A stretch of 64,000 nucleotides of DNA, from positions 1-64,000 of the forward strand of contig CAAEVH010000040.1 in NCBI GenBank assembly GCA_900759445.1, written 5' to 3'. This DNA is from an uncultured Raoultella sp. Lineage in GTDB: Bacteria; Pseudomonadota; Gammaproteobacteria; Enterobacterales; Enterobacteriaceae. Positions 8,705 through 16,402 of the stretch are shown here, piece by piece. The stretch's first letter is position 1. Each line of letters opens with the position of its first letter. The notes beneath the pieces were generated by a model that saw nothing but the letters and a program-made list of their open reading frames with translations, was not told where the DNA came from and did no database searches. Made by a program: the position numbers and the translations under genes.

Positions 8705-10189
8705 ATGAAGAGGCTCAGCATGCCTAAACGTTCCATCTCCGTTCACCTGGCGCTGATGTTTGCCTTATCCGCGCTGCTGATTGTGTCCATTATCGGTATC
8801 TTGCTCAGAAGCTCCTTACATGACTCTTTGCAAAAGCAGATGCACAACGAACTGTTGTTCCGGGAATCATTAATGAGTCCGTGGATCACCGCACGAACCT
8901 CGGCTGACGGCTGGTCGACGTTGGCTAATAAATTTACTCTGCTAACCAATTCTGAAGGTGAGCGCGTTCGTTACTGGATAGTGAGCGATAACCCGCGCTT
9001 TAGCATGGGGGGAATACCACCGGCGGGCGTTCAGTGGTCTTCTTTGCAGGAGGGATTTAATAAAGTGCCCGGCGCATCGGAAGGTGCATGCTCACTGTTC
9101 CTGTTAGTGAAAACCATCCCCGCCAACGGTGAAAGGCCTGAGCTGCGCTATGTGGTTGCCATCGACTCTACGCCGTATATGGGCACACTCGATGCGTTCA
9201 CACGAACGCTGCTGATTATTGTCGCGCTGGGCGTATTGATTGTCGCCTTACTGGGATACGTTGTTTCACGGATTGGCCTGCGTCCGGTGGGCATGCTCAG
9301 TCAGCAGGCACAACACCTTGCACCAGGTGACCATGGCCAGCGCCTGAATACCTGCGCGTTGCCCGAAGAACTGCAGCAACTGGCATCATCATTTAACGGC
9401 GTGTTAGAGCGTCAGGAAATCGCCTGGCGACAGCTCGAGAGCTTTAATGCCGATGTTGCGCATGAACTTCGTACCCCGCTGACTAACCTGATCGGTCAGA
9501 CGCAACTCGGGCTATCACGCCGACGTTCACAAGATGAACTGGAAGAGTTATTGGGTTCCAATCTGGAAGAACTTGAACGCATGACGTCGATAGTTAACGA
9601 CATGCTGTTCCTGTCTCATGCGCACGCAGGTGAACATGCTTCCCAGCTTACGCAAGTCTCCCTGCGAGAAGAAACCCTGAAAACAGCGGAATATGTTGAA
9701 CCCTCTTTTGCTGAAAAACAGCTTTCGCTGGAGGTTGAGGGCGACATCACCGCGCATATCGACAGGCGGCTGTTTCACCGTTCACTGGCTAATTTGCTGG
9801 AAAATAGCGCCAGGCATTCCCCCTCCAATAGCACGGTTACGGTGCGCTTAAGCGAAAAAGGCAATCAAGCTTGTGTAGACGTTTCTAACCCTGGCGATCC
9901 GATAGCGCCAGAGCACTTACACCGGCTTTTCGAACGGTTCTATCGTGTTGACACCTCCCGAGCCAGGAGTGATACCCATCATGGGCTGGGCCTGTCGATT
10001 GTCCGTGCCGTCGCCATTATGCACCGGGGAGATGTCTTTGCCCGTAGCGAGAACGGTATCAATACCTTTGGCCTGACGTTTGCTAAACAGCCTGACGCTA
10101 TCCGAACCGGGAGACTGATTTCAGAGACAAAATCGGGATCTCCGAGAGCAAAGACTTCTGACAAAATTGTCAGAGAGTCGTCAGTCTGA
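8705..10189 (+). CDS. Membrane sensor histidine kinase, CusS/HprS type
   Basis: Protein of 494 residues: first membrane helix at about 13-34, a periplasmic sensor region of ~130 residues, second helix at about 167-188, HAMP linker, phospho-acceptor His253 in FNADVAHELRTPLT, then the ATPase domain with the N box (LANLLENSARHS), a RVDTSR segment and the G box HGLGLSIVRA. It belongs to the heavy-metal/redox sensor branch. The last ~40 residues after the ATPase domain are a poorly conserved tail, and the DNA that encodes them also carries operator copy C, so the tail may be set by the promoter rather than by function. It starts directly after the regulator gene and must be co-transcribed with it. 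Confidence 0.9.
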   Translation: MKRLSMPKRSISVHLALMFALSALLIVSIIGILLRSSLHDSLQKQMHNELLFRESLMSPWITARTSADGWSTLANKFTLLTNSEGERVRYWIVSDNPRFSMGGIPPAGVQWSSLQEGFNKVPGASEGACSLFLLVKTIPANGERPELRYVVAIDSTPYMGTLDAFTRTLLIIVALGVLIVALLGYVVSRIGLRPVGMLSQQAQHLAPGDHGQRLNTCALPEELQQLASSFNGVLERQEIAWRQLESFNADVAHELRTPLTNLIGQTQLGLSRRRSQDELEELLGSNLEELERMTSIVNDMLFLSHAHAGEHASQLTQVSLREETLKTAEYVEPSFAEKQLSLEVEGDITAHIDRRLFHRSLANLLENSARHSPSNSTVTVRLSEKGNQACVDVSNPGDPIAPEHLHRLFERFYRVDTSRARSDTHHGLGLSIVRAVAIMHRGDVFARSENGINTFGLTFAKQPDAIRTGRLISETKSGSPRAKTSDKIVRESSV

Positions 10190-10212
10190 TGTCAGGCTAT
10201 CTGCGCCAGAAT
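10159..10212 (+). promoter_or_regulatory. CusR-like operator and promoter, copy C (flavodoxin operon)
   Basis: A perfect palindrome TGACAAAATTGTCA (10159-10172), then GTCAG at 10180-10184 and again at 10191-10195, so GTCAG occurs three times at 11-base steps counting the box. A -10-like CAGAAT (10207-10212) lies 22 bases after the first downstream half-site. The box is inside the 3' end of the kinase gene, so the flavodoxin operon has its own promoter. Confidence 0.7.
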
Positions 10213-10253
10213 CACTGCTGATACTCACCACGGCTGATAGAAGGAATGAAACA

Positions 10254-10910
10254 GTGAGAATGAAAAAGGTATTTAGCGGGTTTCTGGCGATGATGGTCAT
10301 GGGGCTTCTGGGGCAGCCCGCGTTCGCATCAGAGGATTCATCCGCACACGCCCGCACGCTGATTATCTACTTTTCACAACCAGAGGAGATGAAACCTGGT
10401 GCCGTGGATGGTTTTTCCGGGGCCAGCGTATTACAAAAAAATACGCCAGAGACCGGCAGCACGCAGTTTATTGCGCAACTGATTCAGAAGCAGACTCACG
10501 GCGACCTGTTTCGCATTGAAACCGCCACTCCCTACCCTCGCCAGCATGATGCACTTTTGCGCGTTGCCGAAAAGGAACAGCAAACGAAAGCCAGACCCTC
10601 GCTAAAAACGCCGCTCCCTGACCTGAGCAGTTACGACACCATTTACGTCGGCTACCCCATCTGGTGGTATACCATGCCAATGGTGATATACAGCCTCTTT
10701 GAGCAAAATGACTTTGCAGGCAAAACGGTCGTTCCCTTTACCACCCATGGTGGCAGCAGGTTAGCCGACTCCCTGCGAGAAATTGCCCGCATGCAGCCAC
10801 AGGCCAAATTAATCACTCGTGCGCTCGCGATCTCGCGCAACGATATTTCAGCTCCTGACGTGCCCGCGCAGGTTGAGCAATGGGTAAAACAAGTCCAGTC
10901 ACAGCGTTAA
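10254..10910 (+). CDS. Periplasmic flavodoxin (Flavodoxin_4-like) with signal peptide
   Basis: About 218 residues. After a signal peptide (KKVFSGFLAMMVMGLLGQPAFA, cut before SEDS) comes a flavodoxin fold: TLIIYFSQPE as the phosphate-binding strand and loop, YVGYPIWWYTMPM as the second flavin contact, and VVPFTTHGGSRLADS as the third. The family holds FMN and moves electrons. Most flavodoxins are cytoplasmic, so an exported one is unusual. The GTG at 10254 has AAGGA 8 bases upstream; the ATG at 10260 is an alternative. The reading frame is open further upstream, but that part overlaps the kinase gene and would destroy the signal peptide. The next gene (a DUF4405 membrane protein) begins 9 bases downstream and is a plausible electron partner. 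Confidence 0.85.
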   Translation: MRMKKVFSGFLAMMVMGLLGQPAFASEDSSAHARTLIIYFSQPEEMKPGAVDGFSGASVLQKNTPETGSTQFIAQLIQKQTHGDLFRIETATPYPRQHDALLRVAEKEQQTKARPSLKTPLPDLSSYDTIYVGYPIWWYTMPMVIYSLFEQNDFAGKTVVPFTTHGGSRLADSLREIARMQPQAKLITRALAISRNDISAPDVPAQVEQWVKQVQSQR

Positions 10911-10919
10911 TCCCTCGAC

Positions 10920-11609
10920 ATGAAGAAAATTTATATTTTCCAGGTCATGCAGGATGCGCTGATGACGTTATTTTTGCTGGTATTGATGGGATTTCACCTT
11001 CACGGTGAAATCATGCATGAATGGGCGGGCATTATTTTTACGCTGCTCATCATGCTGCATTTATATCTTAACCGGCATCGCTTGTGGTCACTGTCGCCCA
11101 ATATTCCGTTAACCATGCTGGTAGTTAACAGAATCATTAATGCAGTGACATTCGTTGTCATTCTGACCGCGATTGTCTCGGGCATGATGCTGTCCCGACA
11201 TATCCTTCTGGACCAGGCGTTCCACAACCCGGCGAGCTGGGTCAGGAAAGTACACATGACGTCGGTCCACTGGGGAATGCTCATTCTGGCGCTGCATATC
11301 GGGTTGCACTGGAAAATGCTGGCAACCTTTTTCTGCCGGGTCCTGAACATCTCCAGCAATTCATTCTTTGCAAATGTCATGATGCCAGGAGTTTTTTCGC
11401 TAATCGCACTACTGGGATTGTACGAATTACTGAACCAGGACTATCTCGATTATTTGTTGATGAAGGTCGATTTCTCCTTTTTCGATTACGATGAATCTGC
11501 CCTTCTTTTTTATCTACGCTACCTGGCCATTATTGTTTTATTTTCATTAATGACACGGTTTTCGCTTTGGTGCCTTATTTTTAGAAAAGACAAAGCAGCG
11601 TCACCATAA
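10920..11609 (+). CDS. DUF4405-type membrane cytochrome b-like protein
   Basis: Protein of 229 residues with about six hydrophobic helices. Paired histidines sit within them (HLHGEIMHEW near residues 25-35, LHLYLNRH near 46-53, HMTSVHWGMLILALHIGLHW near 115-135). This pattern is typical of DUF4405/flavinylation-associated cytochromes that bind heme b in the membrane. It lies 9 bases after the periplasmic flavodoxin, so the pair could carry electrons from the membrane to the exported flavodoxin. Heme binding and partner are inferred from the histidine pattern and gene order only. It ends the transcription unit that starts at operator copy C. Confidence 0.75.
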   Translation: MKKIYIFQVMQDALMTLFLLVLMGFHLHGEIMHEWAGIIFTLLIMLHLYLNRHRLWSLSPNIPLTMLVVNRIINAVTFVVILTAIVSGMMLSRHILLDQAFHNPASWVRKVHMTSVHWGMLILALHIGLHWKMLATFFCRVLNISSNSFFANVMMPGVFSLIALLGLYELLNQDYLDYLLMKVDFSFFDYDESALLFYLRYLAIIVLFSLMTRFSLWCLIFRKDKAASP

Positions 11610-11620
11610 TAAGGGTTAAC

Positions 11621-11674
11621 TGACAGAATTGTCAGGCTGGCGTCAGTCTGACGACATCTCCCCCTGATTAGAAT
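11621..11674 (+). promoter_or_regulatory. CusR-like operator and promoter, copy D (cupin operon)
   Basis: The box TGACAGAATTGTCA (11621-11634), seven bases, then GTCAG (11642-11646), then 22 bases and a -10-like TAGAAT (11669-11674). The geometry is identical to copies B and C. It lies in the gap between the DUF4405 gene and the cupin gene. Confidence 0.7.
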
Positions 11675-11716
11675 CATTGCAGACCCTCTCCATCATTGTA
11701 GATAAGGAAGCTTTGC

Positions 11717-12196
11717 ATGATCAGACATTTACGTTACCTCGGGCTGTTACTGCCCCTCTTTACGTTTTCATCCTGGGCGGCGGAGCAAAATCCCGCTGTC
11801 CATATCGCCACCGCCGGAAGCCAGAATGCGGTGTACGGGGCAGCAGAGAACTTTACCGGTCGCGTCCGGGTTGATCCTCTCTTCAAACCAGATAACGAAA
11901 TTAGCGTTTCCGGGGCTTATGTCACCTTTGAGCCAAGTGCTCGTTCCGCCTGGCATACGCATCCGGCAGGCCAGCGGCTGATTGTGACCTCGGGAGTTGG
12001 GCTTACCCAACAAGAAGGCCAGCCGGTGCAGGTCATCCGCGCTGGCGACGTTGTCTCTTGCCCGGCGGGCGTCAAACACTGGCACGGGGCGGCCCTCGGC
12101 AGCGCAATGACGCACCTGGCGATAACCGGGATTGTGGATGGCAAAAGCGTTAACTGGATGGAGAAAGTGACAGATGAACAATACCACGCCCATTAA
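11717..12196 (+). CDS. Secreted cupin protein
   Basis: Protein of 159 residues with a signal peptide (LRYLGLLLPLFTFSSWA, cut near AEQN) and one cupin barrel. Metal-ligand histidines are visible in WHTHPAGQ (first cupin motif) and in KHWHGA (second motif). Close relatives are often annotated as cupin or (R)-mandelonitrile-lyase-like proteins; the substrate here cannot be told. It overlaps the next gene by 23 bases, so the two are translationally coupled. Cupin and carboxymuconolactone-decarboxylase-like proteins often occur together. Confidence 0.8.
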   Translation: MIRHLRYLGLLLPLFTFSSWAAEQNPAVHIATAGSQNAVYGAAENFTGRVRVDPLFKPDNEISVSGAYVTFEPSARSAWHTHPAGQRLIVTSGVGLTQQEGQPVQVIRAGDVVSCPAGVKHWHGAALGSAMTHLAITGIVDGKSVNWMEKVTDEQYHAH

Positions 12197-12938
12197 GGCA
12201 TTAACGGCAGCGGTACTGCTGCTGACCTTTGGTTTGGGTCTCACGGCACATGCTGCGCCCGTCAATAAAGGAGCCTCAGAAATGAACCACGAACAAACGG
12301 TTTCAGATACGCTGTCAGCTCGCCAGCAAGCCATCCCGTTGATTGCGGCATCAATGGCCAGCAGTCAGATGGATAAGCTGAATGCGGCACTGAATCAGGG
12401 GCTTGATGCAGGACTCACGATAAACGAGACCAAAGAGATTCTCGTCCAGCTCTATGCCTATACGGGATTTCCCCGTAGCCTGAACGCGCTGAATGAACTG
12501 ATGAAAGTCGTCGAAGCACGTAAACAACGTGGCGTTGAAGACGTTGAAGGTAAAGAGCCGGTCGCCGCCATCCCTGTCGGAGATGAGCTTCGCCGTGTCG
12601 GTACCGCAAACCAGACTAAAATCTCCGGCGCCCCCGTCCAGGGACCTCTGTTTGATTTTGCCCCGGTCATTAATCAATTCCTACAAACGCATCTGTTCGG
12701 CGACATTTTCGCCCGCGATAACCTCGACTGGCAAAGCCGCGAGCTGGCAACGGTTGGCGCATTAGCCGCCACGCCGGGCGTTGAAGCTCAGCTGTTATCG
12801 CATACGCGAGCCAGCATGCGAGTCGGCCTGACGGCAGCGCAACTGCGCCAACTGGCACAGGTTCTGCGTGAACATGGCGAAGAAGATGCGGCTACGCGGG
12901 CGGAACAGGCGCTGCAACAGGCGTTAGCAAACAGTTAG
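12174..12938 (+). CDS. Secreted carboxymuconolactone-decarboxylase-family protein (two CMD domains)
   Basis: Protein of 254 residues. A signal peptide (MNNTTPIKALTAAVLLLTFG... cut near AHA-APV) precedes two CMD repeats: one around residues 65-110 (LTINETKEILVQLYAYTGFP) and one around 180-240 (LATVGALAATPGVEAQLLSH). I do not see the CxxC pair of the peroxidase AhpD, so it should not be called an AhpD peroxidase. The CMD fold supports several reactions, including decarboxylation of lactones and redox chemistry. It is exported like the other enzymes of this cluster and coupled to the cupin gene upstream. Confidence 0.8.
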   Translation: MNNTTPIKALTAAVLLLTFGLGLTAHAAPVNKGASEMNHEQTVSDTLSARQQAIPLIAASMASSQMDKLNAALNQGLDAGLTINETKEILVQLYAYTGFPRSLNALNELMKVVEARKQRGVEDVEGKEPVAAIPVGDELRRVGTANQTKISGAPVQGPLFDFAPVINQFLQTHLFGDIFARDNLDWQSRELATVGALAATPGVEAQLLSHTRASMRVGLTAAQLRQLAQVLREHGEEDAATRAEQALQQALANS

Positions 12939-13073
12939 GCGTTGGTTTGAGACGATACGGTGCTAATCCTCCGCATTCATGAGTCTGCCAAATAAGGGCA
13001 ATCAAAGGTGCTAAATAATTCACGCTGACAACTCAGATATGATTGAACGGCAAACATAACAGAGGATGTAATT

Positions 13074-14138
13074 TTGAAAACTGTCTTAAAAACGCTGGCC
13101 ATCTGCGCGATGGCGGGTGGCATGGTGGCTCAGTCGGTATACGCCGAGCCGCTGGTCATTCAGGAACAGGGAAGCTTTTCTGCTGGTGGCACAATCATCA
13201 CCGCACCAGGGAAATTTGACGCGAAAACGCCGCTGGACTCTGCAGGTCAAACCTGGCATGGCGATCATGCGTCTGTGTTCTACCAAATTCCGGAAAATCC
13301 GCATAAATACCCTATCGTCATGCTGCACGGCGCAGGTCAGTTCTCCCGCACCTGGGAAACCACGCCGGATGGTCGCGAAGGGTTCCAGAACATATTCCTG
13401 CGTCGTGGATTCTCAACTTATCTTGTCGATCAGCCCCGCCGGGGCAGCGCCGGGCGCACGACGGTAGAAGGTACGGTTACGCCTAAACCGGATGAACAGA
13501 TGTGGTTTAACCAGTTCCGCGTTGGCGTGTGGCCGGAGTATTTTCAGGGCGTTCAGTTTTCTCACGACAAAGAAGCCCTGAATCAGTATTTCCGTCAGAT
13601 GACCCCGAATACCGGGCCGTTTGATATCAATGTTATCTCTGATGCGATGTCCGCCGTCGTGGATAAATCTGGCCCGGCTATCCTCTTTACCCACTCCCAG
13701 GGTGGCGGACCAGGCTGGTACACGGCGATGAAAAATGACAAGGTCAAAGCCATTGTCGCCTTCGAGCCTGGTAGCAGCTTTGTCTTCCCGGAGAAAGAGC
13801 TCCCTGCCCCAATGCCAAGCGCGTTCGACACGCTGAAGGGTGAACCGGTGCCGATGGAGCAGTTTATGGCACTGACTAAAATTCCGATTCTGATTATTTA
13901 CGGCGATAACATCCCTGATAAACCTGTCGCCATGCCCGCGCAGGACAGCTGGCGCGTACGTCTGGCAATGGCTCGCGAGTGGCGTGACGTGGTGAATAAG
14001 CATGGCGGGGATGTCACTGTGACGCATCTGCCTGAGGAAGGAATCAAAGGCAATACCCACTTCCCGTTCTCGGATCTGAATAACGTGCAGATTGCTGATA
14101 TGGTGAGTCAATTCCTGAAGGAGAAAGACCTGCAATAG
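13074..14138 (+). CDS. Secreted alpha/beta hydrolase (esterase-like)
   Basis: Protein of 354 residues starting at a TTG, with GAGGA about 8 bases upstream; a TTG start is needed to include the signal peptide (MKTVLKTLAICAMAGGMVAQ... cut near VYA-EPL). The fold shows IVMLHGAGQFSRTW (oxyanion region), FTHSQGGG (Ser nucleophile elbow), and a C-terminal NTHFPFSD with the likely catalytic His. It is the last plus-strand gene of the secreted-enzyme cluster. I see no full operator copy in front of it, only a TGACAA half-site near 13025, so it may be read from the cupin promoter or have its own. Confidence 0.75.
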   Translation: MKTVLKTLAICAMAGGMVAQSVYAEPLVIQEQGSFSAGGTIITAPGKFDAKTPLDSAGQTWHGDHASVFYQIPENPHKYPIVMLHGAGQFSRTWETTPDGREGFQNIFLRRGFSTYLVDQPRRGSAGRTTVEGTVTPKPDEQMWFNQFRVGVWPEYFQGVQFSHDKEALNQYFRQMTPNTGPFDINVISDAMSAVVDKSGPAILFTHSQGGGPGWYTAMKNDKVKAIVAFEPGSSFVFPEKELPAPMPSAFDTLKGEPVPMEQFMALTKIPILIIYGDNIPDKPVAMPAQDSWRVRLAMAREWRDVVNKHGGDVTVTHLPEEGIKGNTHFPFSDLNNVQIADMVSQFLKEKDLQ

Positions 14139-14280
14139 AAAGAGATAATATTGAGCCTTCATTATTGAGGGCTCAATACAAACATCAGCTTTATCAAAAA
14201 AATAAAATGGGAACGTGACGGTCTGCTTGGCACGAGGAGCGGACATGTGGCAGTTCAATAGTAACGCCCGCACCTCCATC

Positions 14281-14619
14281 CTACTGTGGAGTGCAATCTA
14301 TGGATAAAATCGTTTTCCGCGTCTTAGCTTCTGGAGGGGTCATTTCGTCACTTTCGCTGATATTGAAGCTCCATGCGCCAACGTCTTCGACTTTCGAAAA
14401 CAACAATTCACCTTCATAACCCAGATCGTCAGTGCCACTGATTATGACCATACCACTAAGCGTTCTCTGGTATGCATTCTCAAAAACACGACCGTCATAA
14501 ACAATGGTCGCCCGCTCTTTGTCGAAGACAACCGCTTTGTCGCCCTCACAACGCATTACTGACTTGGCTTGTGACACACAGGAAAACCCTAGAAGGGTCA
14601 ATATCAGCAGTCTTTTCAT
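14281..14619 (-). CDS. Small secreted protein of unknown function
   Basis: Protein of 112 residues with a signal peptide (MKRLLILTLLGFSCVSQA, cut before KSVM). The mature part has two cysteines (MRCEGD near the start and SIDCTPQ at the end) that could form a disulfide bond. I do not recognise a family. It is convergent with the secreted hydrolase gene and stands alone, with about 230 bases to the next gene. Confidence 0.6.
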   Translation of the reverse strand: MKRLLILTLLGFSCVSQAKSVMRCEGDKAVVFDKERATIVYDGRVFENAYQRTLSGMVIISGTDDLGYEGELLFSKVEDVGAWSFNISESDEMTPPEAKTRKTILSIDCTPQ

Positions 14620-14850
14620 TCTTCATCTTCTACATGCATAATTAAGGGGATAATTTCTCATAAATCCATTGATTTAATATTAGCACCAACTGACATGCTG
14701 GACGACGGCAGATAACGCATCGGAGATTCCGATTGCTTCCAGTGTAGAGGTCAACTAAAACAGGCCCGCCAACCGAGTGAAAGAGTGACTGCCCTGAGAC
14801 GAAATCCTTCCTGTAAACTAAATTCTACCTCTACGTCCTTCACGGTGCGC
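14620..14850. other. Gap with no recognised gene
   Basis: About 230 bases between the small secreted protein and the yidG-like gene. The part next to 14620 should hold a minus-strand promoter. I see no conserved coding frame, terminator or repeat. Confidence 0.4.
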
Positions 14851-15105
14851 TTATAACTGAGATAACAAGAGCAATACACCTGCAATCATTACATTGAATG
14901 AGATCACTACATGCCGGCAAGTGAGGGCTCCGCAGAAAATAGCGAAAGAACCAGCCATCAGCAGCATACCCGCCACACCGTAGAGAAGATTACCAGTATG
15001 ACTCCATCCCCGAAAACACAACAGACCAGGCGCGAGCATTGACCATCCTGTTCTTCGCCATGACAGGTGTGTACGTTCTGGTTGTAAGCCCGGATCTCTT
15101 TTCAT
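14851..15105 (-). CDS. yidG: DUF202 inner-membrane protein, YidG-like (short)
   Basis: Protein of 84 residues with the DUF202 opening RDPGLQPERTHLSWRRT and two to three membrane helices. E. coli YidG is about 120 residues, so this is a shorter version, yet it keeps the conserved N-terminal DPGLQPERT motif. It overlaps yidH by four bases (ATGA). Function is unknown. The E. coli homologues also sit beside a sulfatase gene (yidJ), as here, which supports the name. Confidence 0.7.
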   Translation of the reverse strand: MKRDPGLQPERTHLSWRRTGWSMLAPGLLCFRGWSHTGNLLYGVAGMLLMAGSFAIFCGALTCRHVVISFNVMIAGVLLLLSQL

Positions 15106-15494
15106 AATGGTCTTCCCTGCCAGAGTAATATACCCAGCAATATTGCGAGAACCAGCATCAGTATTGACAGAACCACCAGCAAACGGGTGTAAGGTAAATC
15201 ATTTTCAAGACGCATAGCATATTCATTCTTGCGCCAGCGTCGCCAGGCCATATATCCCATCGCTGATGCAGCGACCAGCAGCAGTGTTGAAATACCGATA
15301 CGCAGTTCCGCAGAAGATAATTGGGGGGAAAACTGCTCGATGCCGACAGCACCGGCCATGAGTGCCAGCGCAGTACGGATCCAGGCAAGAAATGTACGCT
15401 CGTTGGCGAGCGTAAAACGATAATCGGGGGTTTTGCCCTCAAGCCACCACTTCCCCTTTGGGCGTATTGACGGAGTATTATCCTGTAGACTCAC
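15102..15494 (-). CDS. yidH: DUF202 inner-membrane protein, YidH-like
   Basis: Protein of 130 residues with the DUF202 signature DYRFTLANERTFLAWIRTALA and three hydrophobic helices. It matches YidH closely, including the RLENDLPYTR segment before the last helix. It overlaps the end of the RpiR regulator gene by 17 bases and the start of yidG by four, so it is part of the sulfatase/PTS operon. The role in the membrane is unknown. Confidence 0.85.
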   Translation of the reverse strand: MSLQDNTPSIRPKGKWWLEGKTPDYRFTLANERTFLAWIRTALALMAGAVGIEQFSPQLSSAELRIGISTLLLVAASAMGYMAWRRWRKNEYAMRLENDLPYTRLLVVLSILMLVLAILLGILLWQGRPL

Positions 15495-16359
15495 GTTTAA
15501 TCCTTTCTTTTATCAACAATTCTTTAATAGACAGTCCGGTCGATTCGCTGTCGCGCAGATTGTGGCGAGTGATTTCTGTGCACAGAAACTCAATCATGAA
15601 CAGCTGTGACATACGGGTGGCGATCGAGTCTCCCTGGTAGGGGCCAGCACTACCGCTGGTCAGCAACCAGGTGTCTGCCAGTTCAGTCAGCGGTGACTGC
15701 GGACTGTGCGTTATTGCCAGACAATGCGCGCCCGCTTTTTTGGCCAGCCGGAAGGCATTAACCACTTCCGGTGTTTCGCCTGAGTGAGAAAATGCAACCA
15801 CCAGGTCTTCTGGTTTGAGGTTGGCGAGTTTCAACGTCATGGTAAAACGGTCGGTATAGGCTTCCGAATCAATGCCCTGACGGTTCATTTTGTCGCGGGC
15901 TTCCATTGCAGAAAGACCTGAGGCTCCAAACCCCACGAACAAAACGCGGTTCGCGGTCAAAAATCGCTCAACTACTGGATTGACCACTTTCATGTCCAGC
16001 AGACCGATGGTCTCATTCAGGGTGGTTTCAACCGTCATGGCTATTTTCTGCGCCACATCGTTGCGGGAATCATCCAGGAAGATGTCCGGGGACGATGGCA
16101 GCAGTTGCTCGCGATCGGCCAGAAGCTCACGTTTAAGCGCCGCTTTCAGCTCGAGCAGCCCGGTATAACCAATTTTTTTGCAAAAGCGCACGATCGTCGC
16201 TTCACTGACTGATATGGCTTCGGCCAGTTTACGTACCGGCATTTGCGCTACAGTAGCGGGCTGCTCAAGAATAAACCGGGCAATATGCTGGTCAGTTTCA
16301 CCAAGTCCACCCAGCACGTTACTGATATACACCCGCACATTTTCACGATTTACGCTCAT
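15478..16359 (-). CDS. RpiR-family transcriptional regulator
   Basis: Protein of 293 residues: an N-terminal RpiR helix-turn-helix (LAEAISVSEATIVRFCKKIGYTG, residues ~45-67) and a C-terminal SIS sugar-phosphate-binding domain (RVLFVGFGASGLSAMEARDKMNR; VVAFSHSGETPEVVNA). Such regulators sense a phosphorylated sugar. Here the ligand is probably the sugar phosphate made by the PTS and sulfatase of the same operon. Its likely target is the divergent promoter at 20604-20760, which carries a TGAAA-N6-TTTCA inverted repeat. Confidence 0.85.
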   Translation of the reverse strand: MSVNRENVRVYISNVLGGLGETDQHIARFILEQPATVAQMPVRKLAEAISVSEATIVRFCKKIGYTGLLELKAALKRELLADREQLLPSSPDIFLDDSRNDVAQKIAMTVETTLNETIGLLDMKVVNPVVERFLTANRVLFVGFGASGLSAMEARDKMNRQGIDSEAYTDRFTMTLKLANLKPEDLVVAFSHSGETPEVVNAFRLAKKAGAHCLAITHSPQSPLTELADTWLLTSGSAGPYQGDSIATRMSQLFMIEFLCTEITRHNLRDSESTGLSIKELLIKERIKRESTG

Positions 16360-16402
16360 CGCAACACCCGATCCTTTTGCATGAAAAATAACGGGTATTC
16401 TG

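Noticed and set aside
13020..13040. Fifth copy of the CusR-like operator before the second hydrolase
   Set aside because: Only a TGACAA half-site is present; the second half and the GTCAG spacing are missing.
13413..14279. 288-codon minus-strand frame opposite the secreted hydrolase
   Set aside because: Shadow of the hydrolase gene; low-complexity His/Arg-rich translation and no family features.
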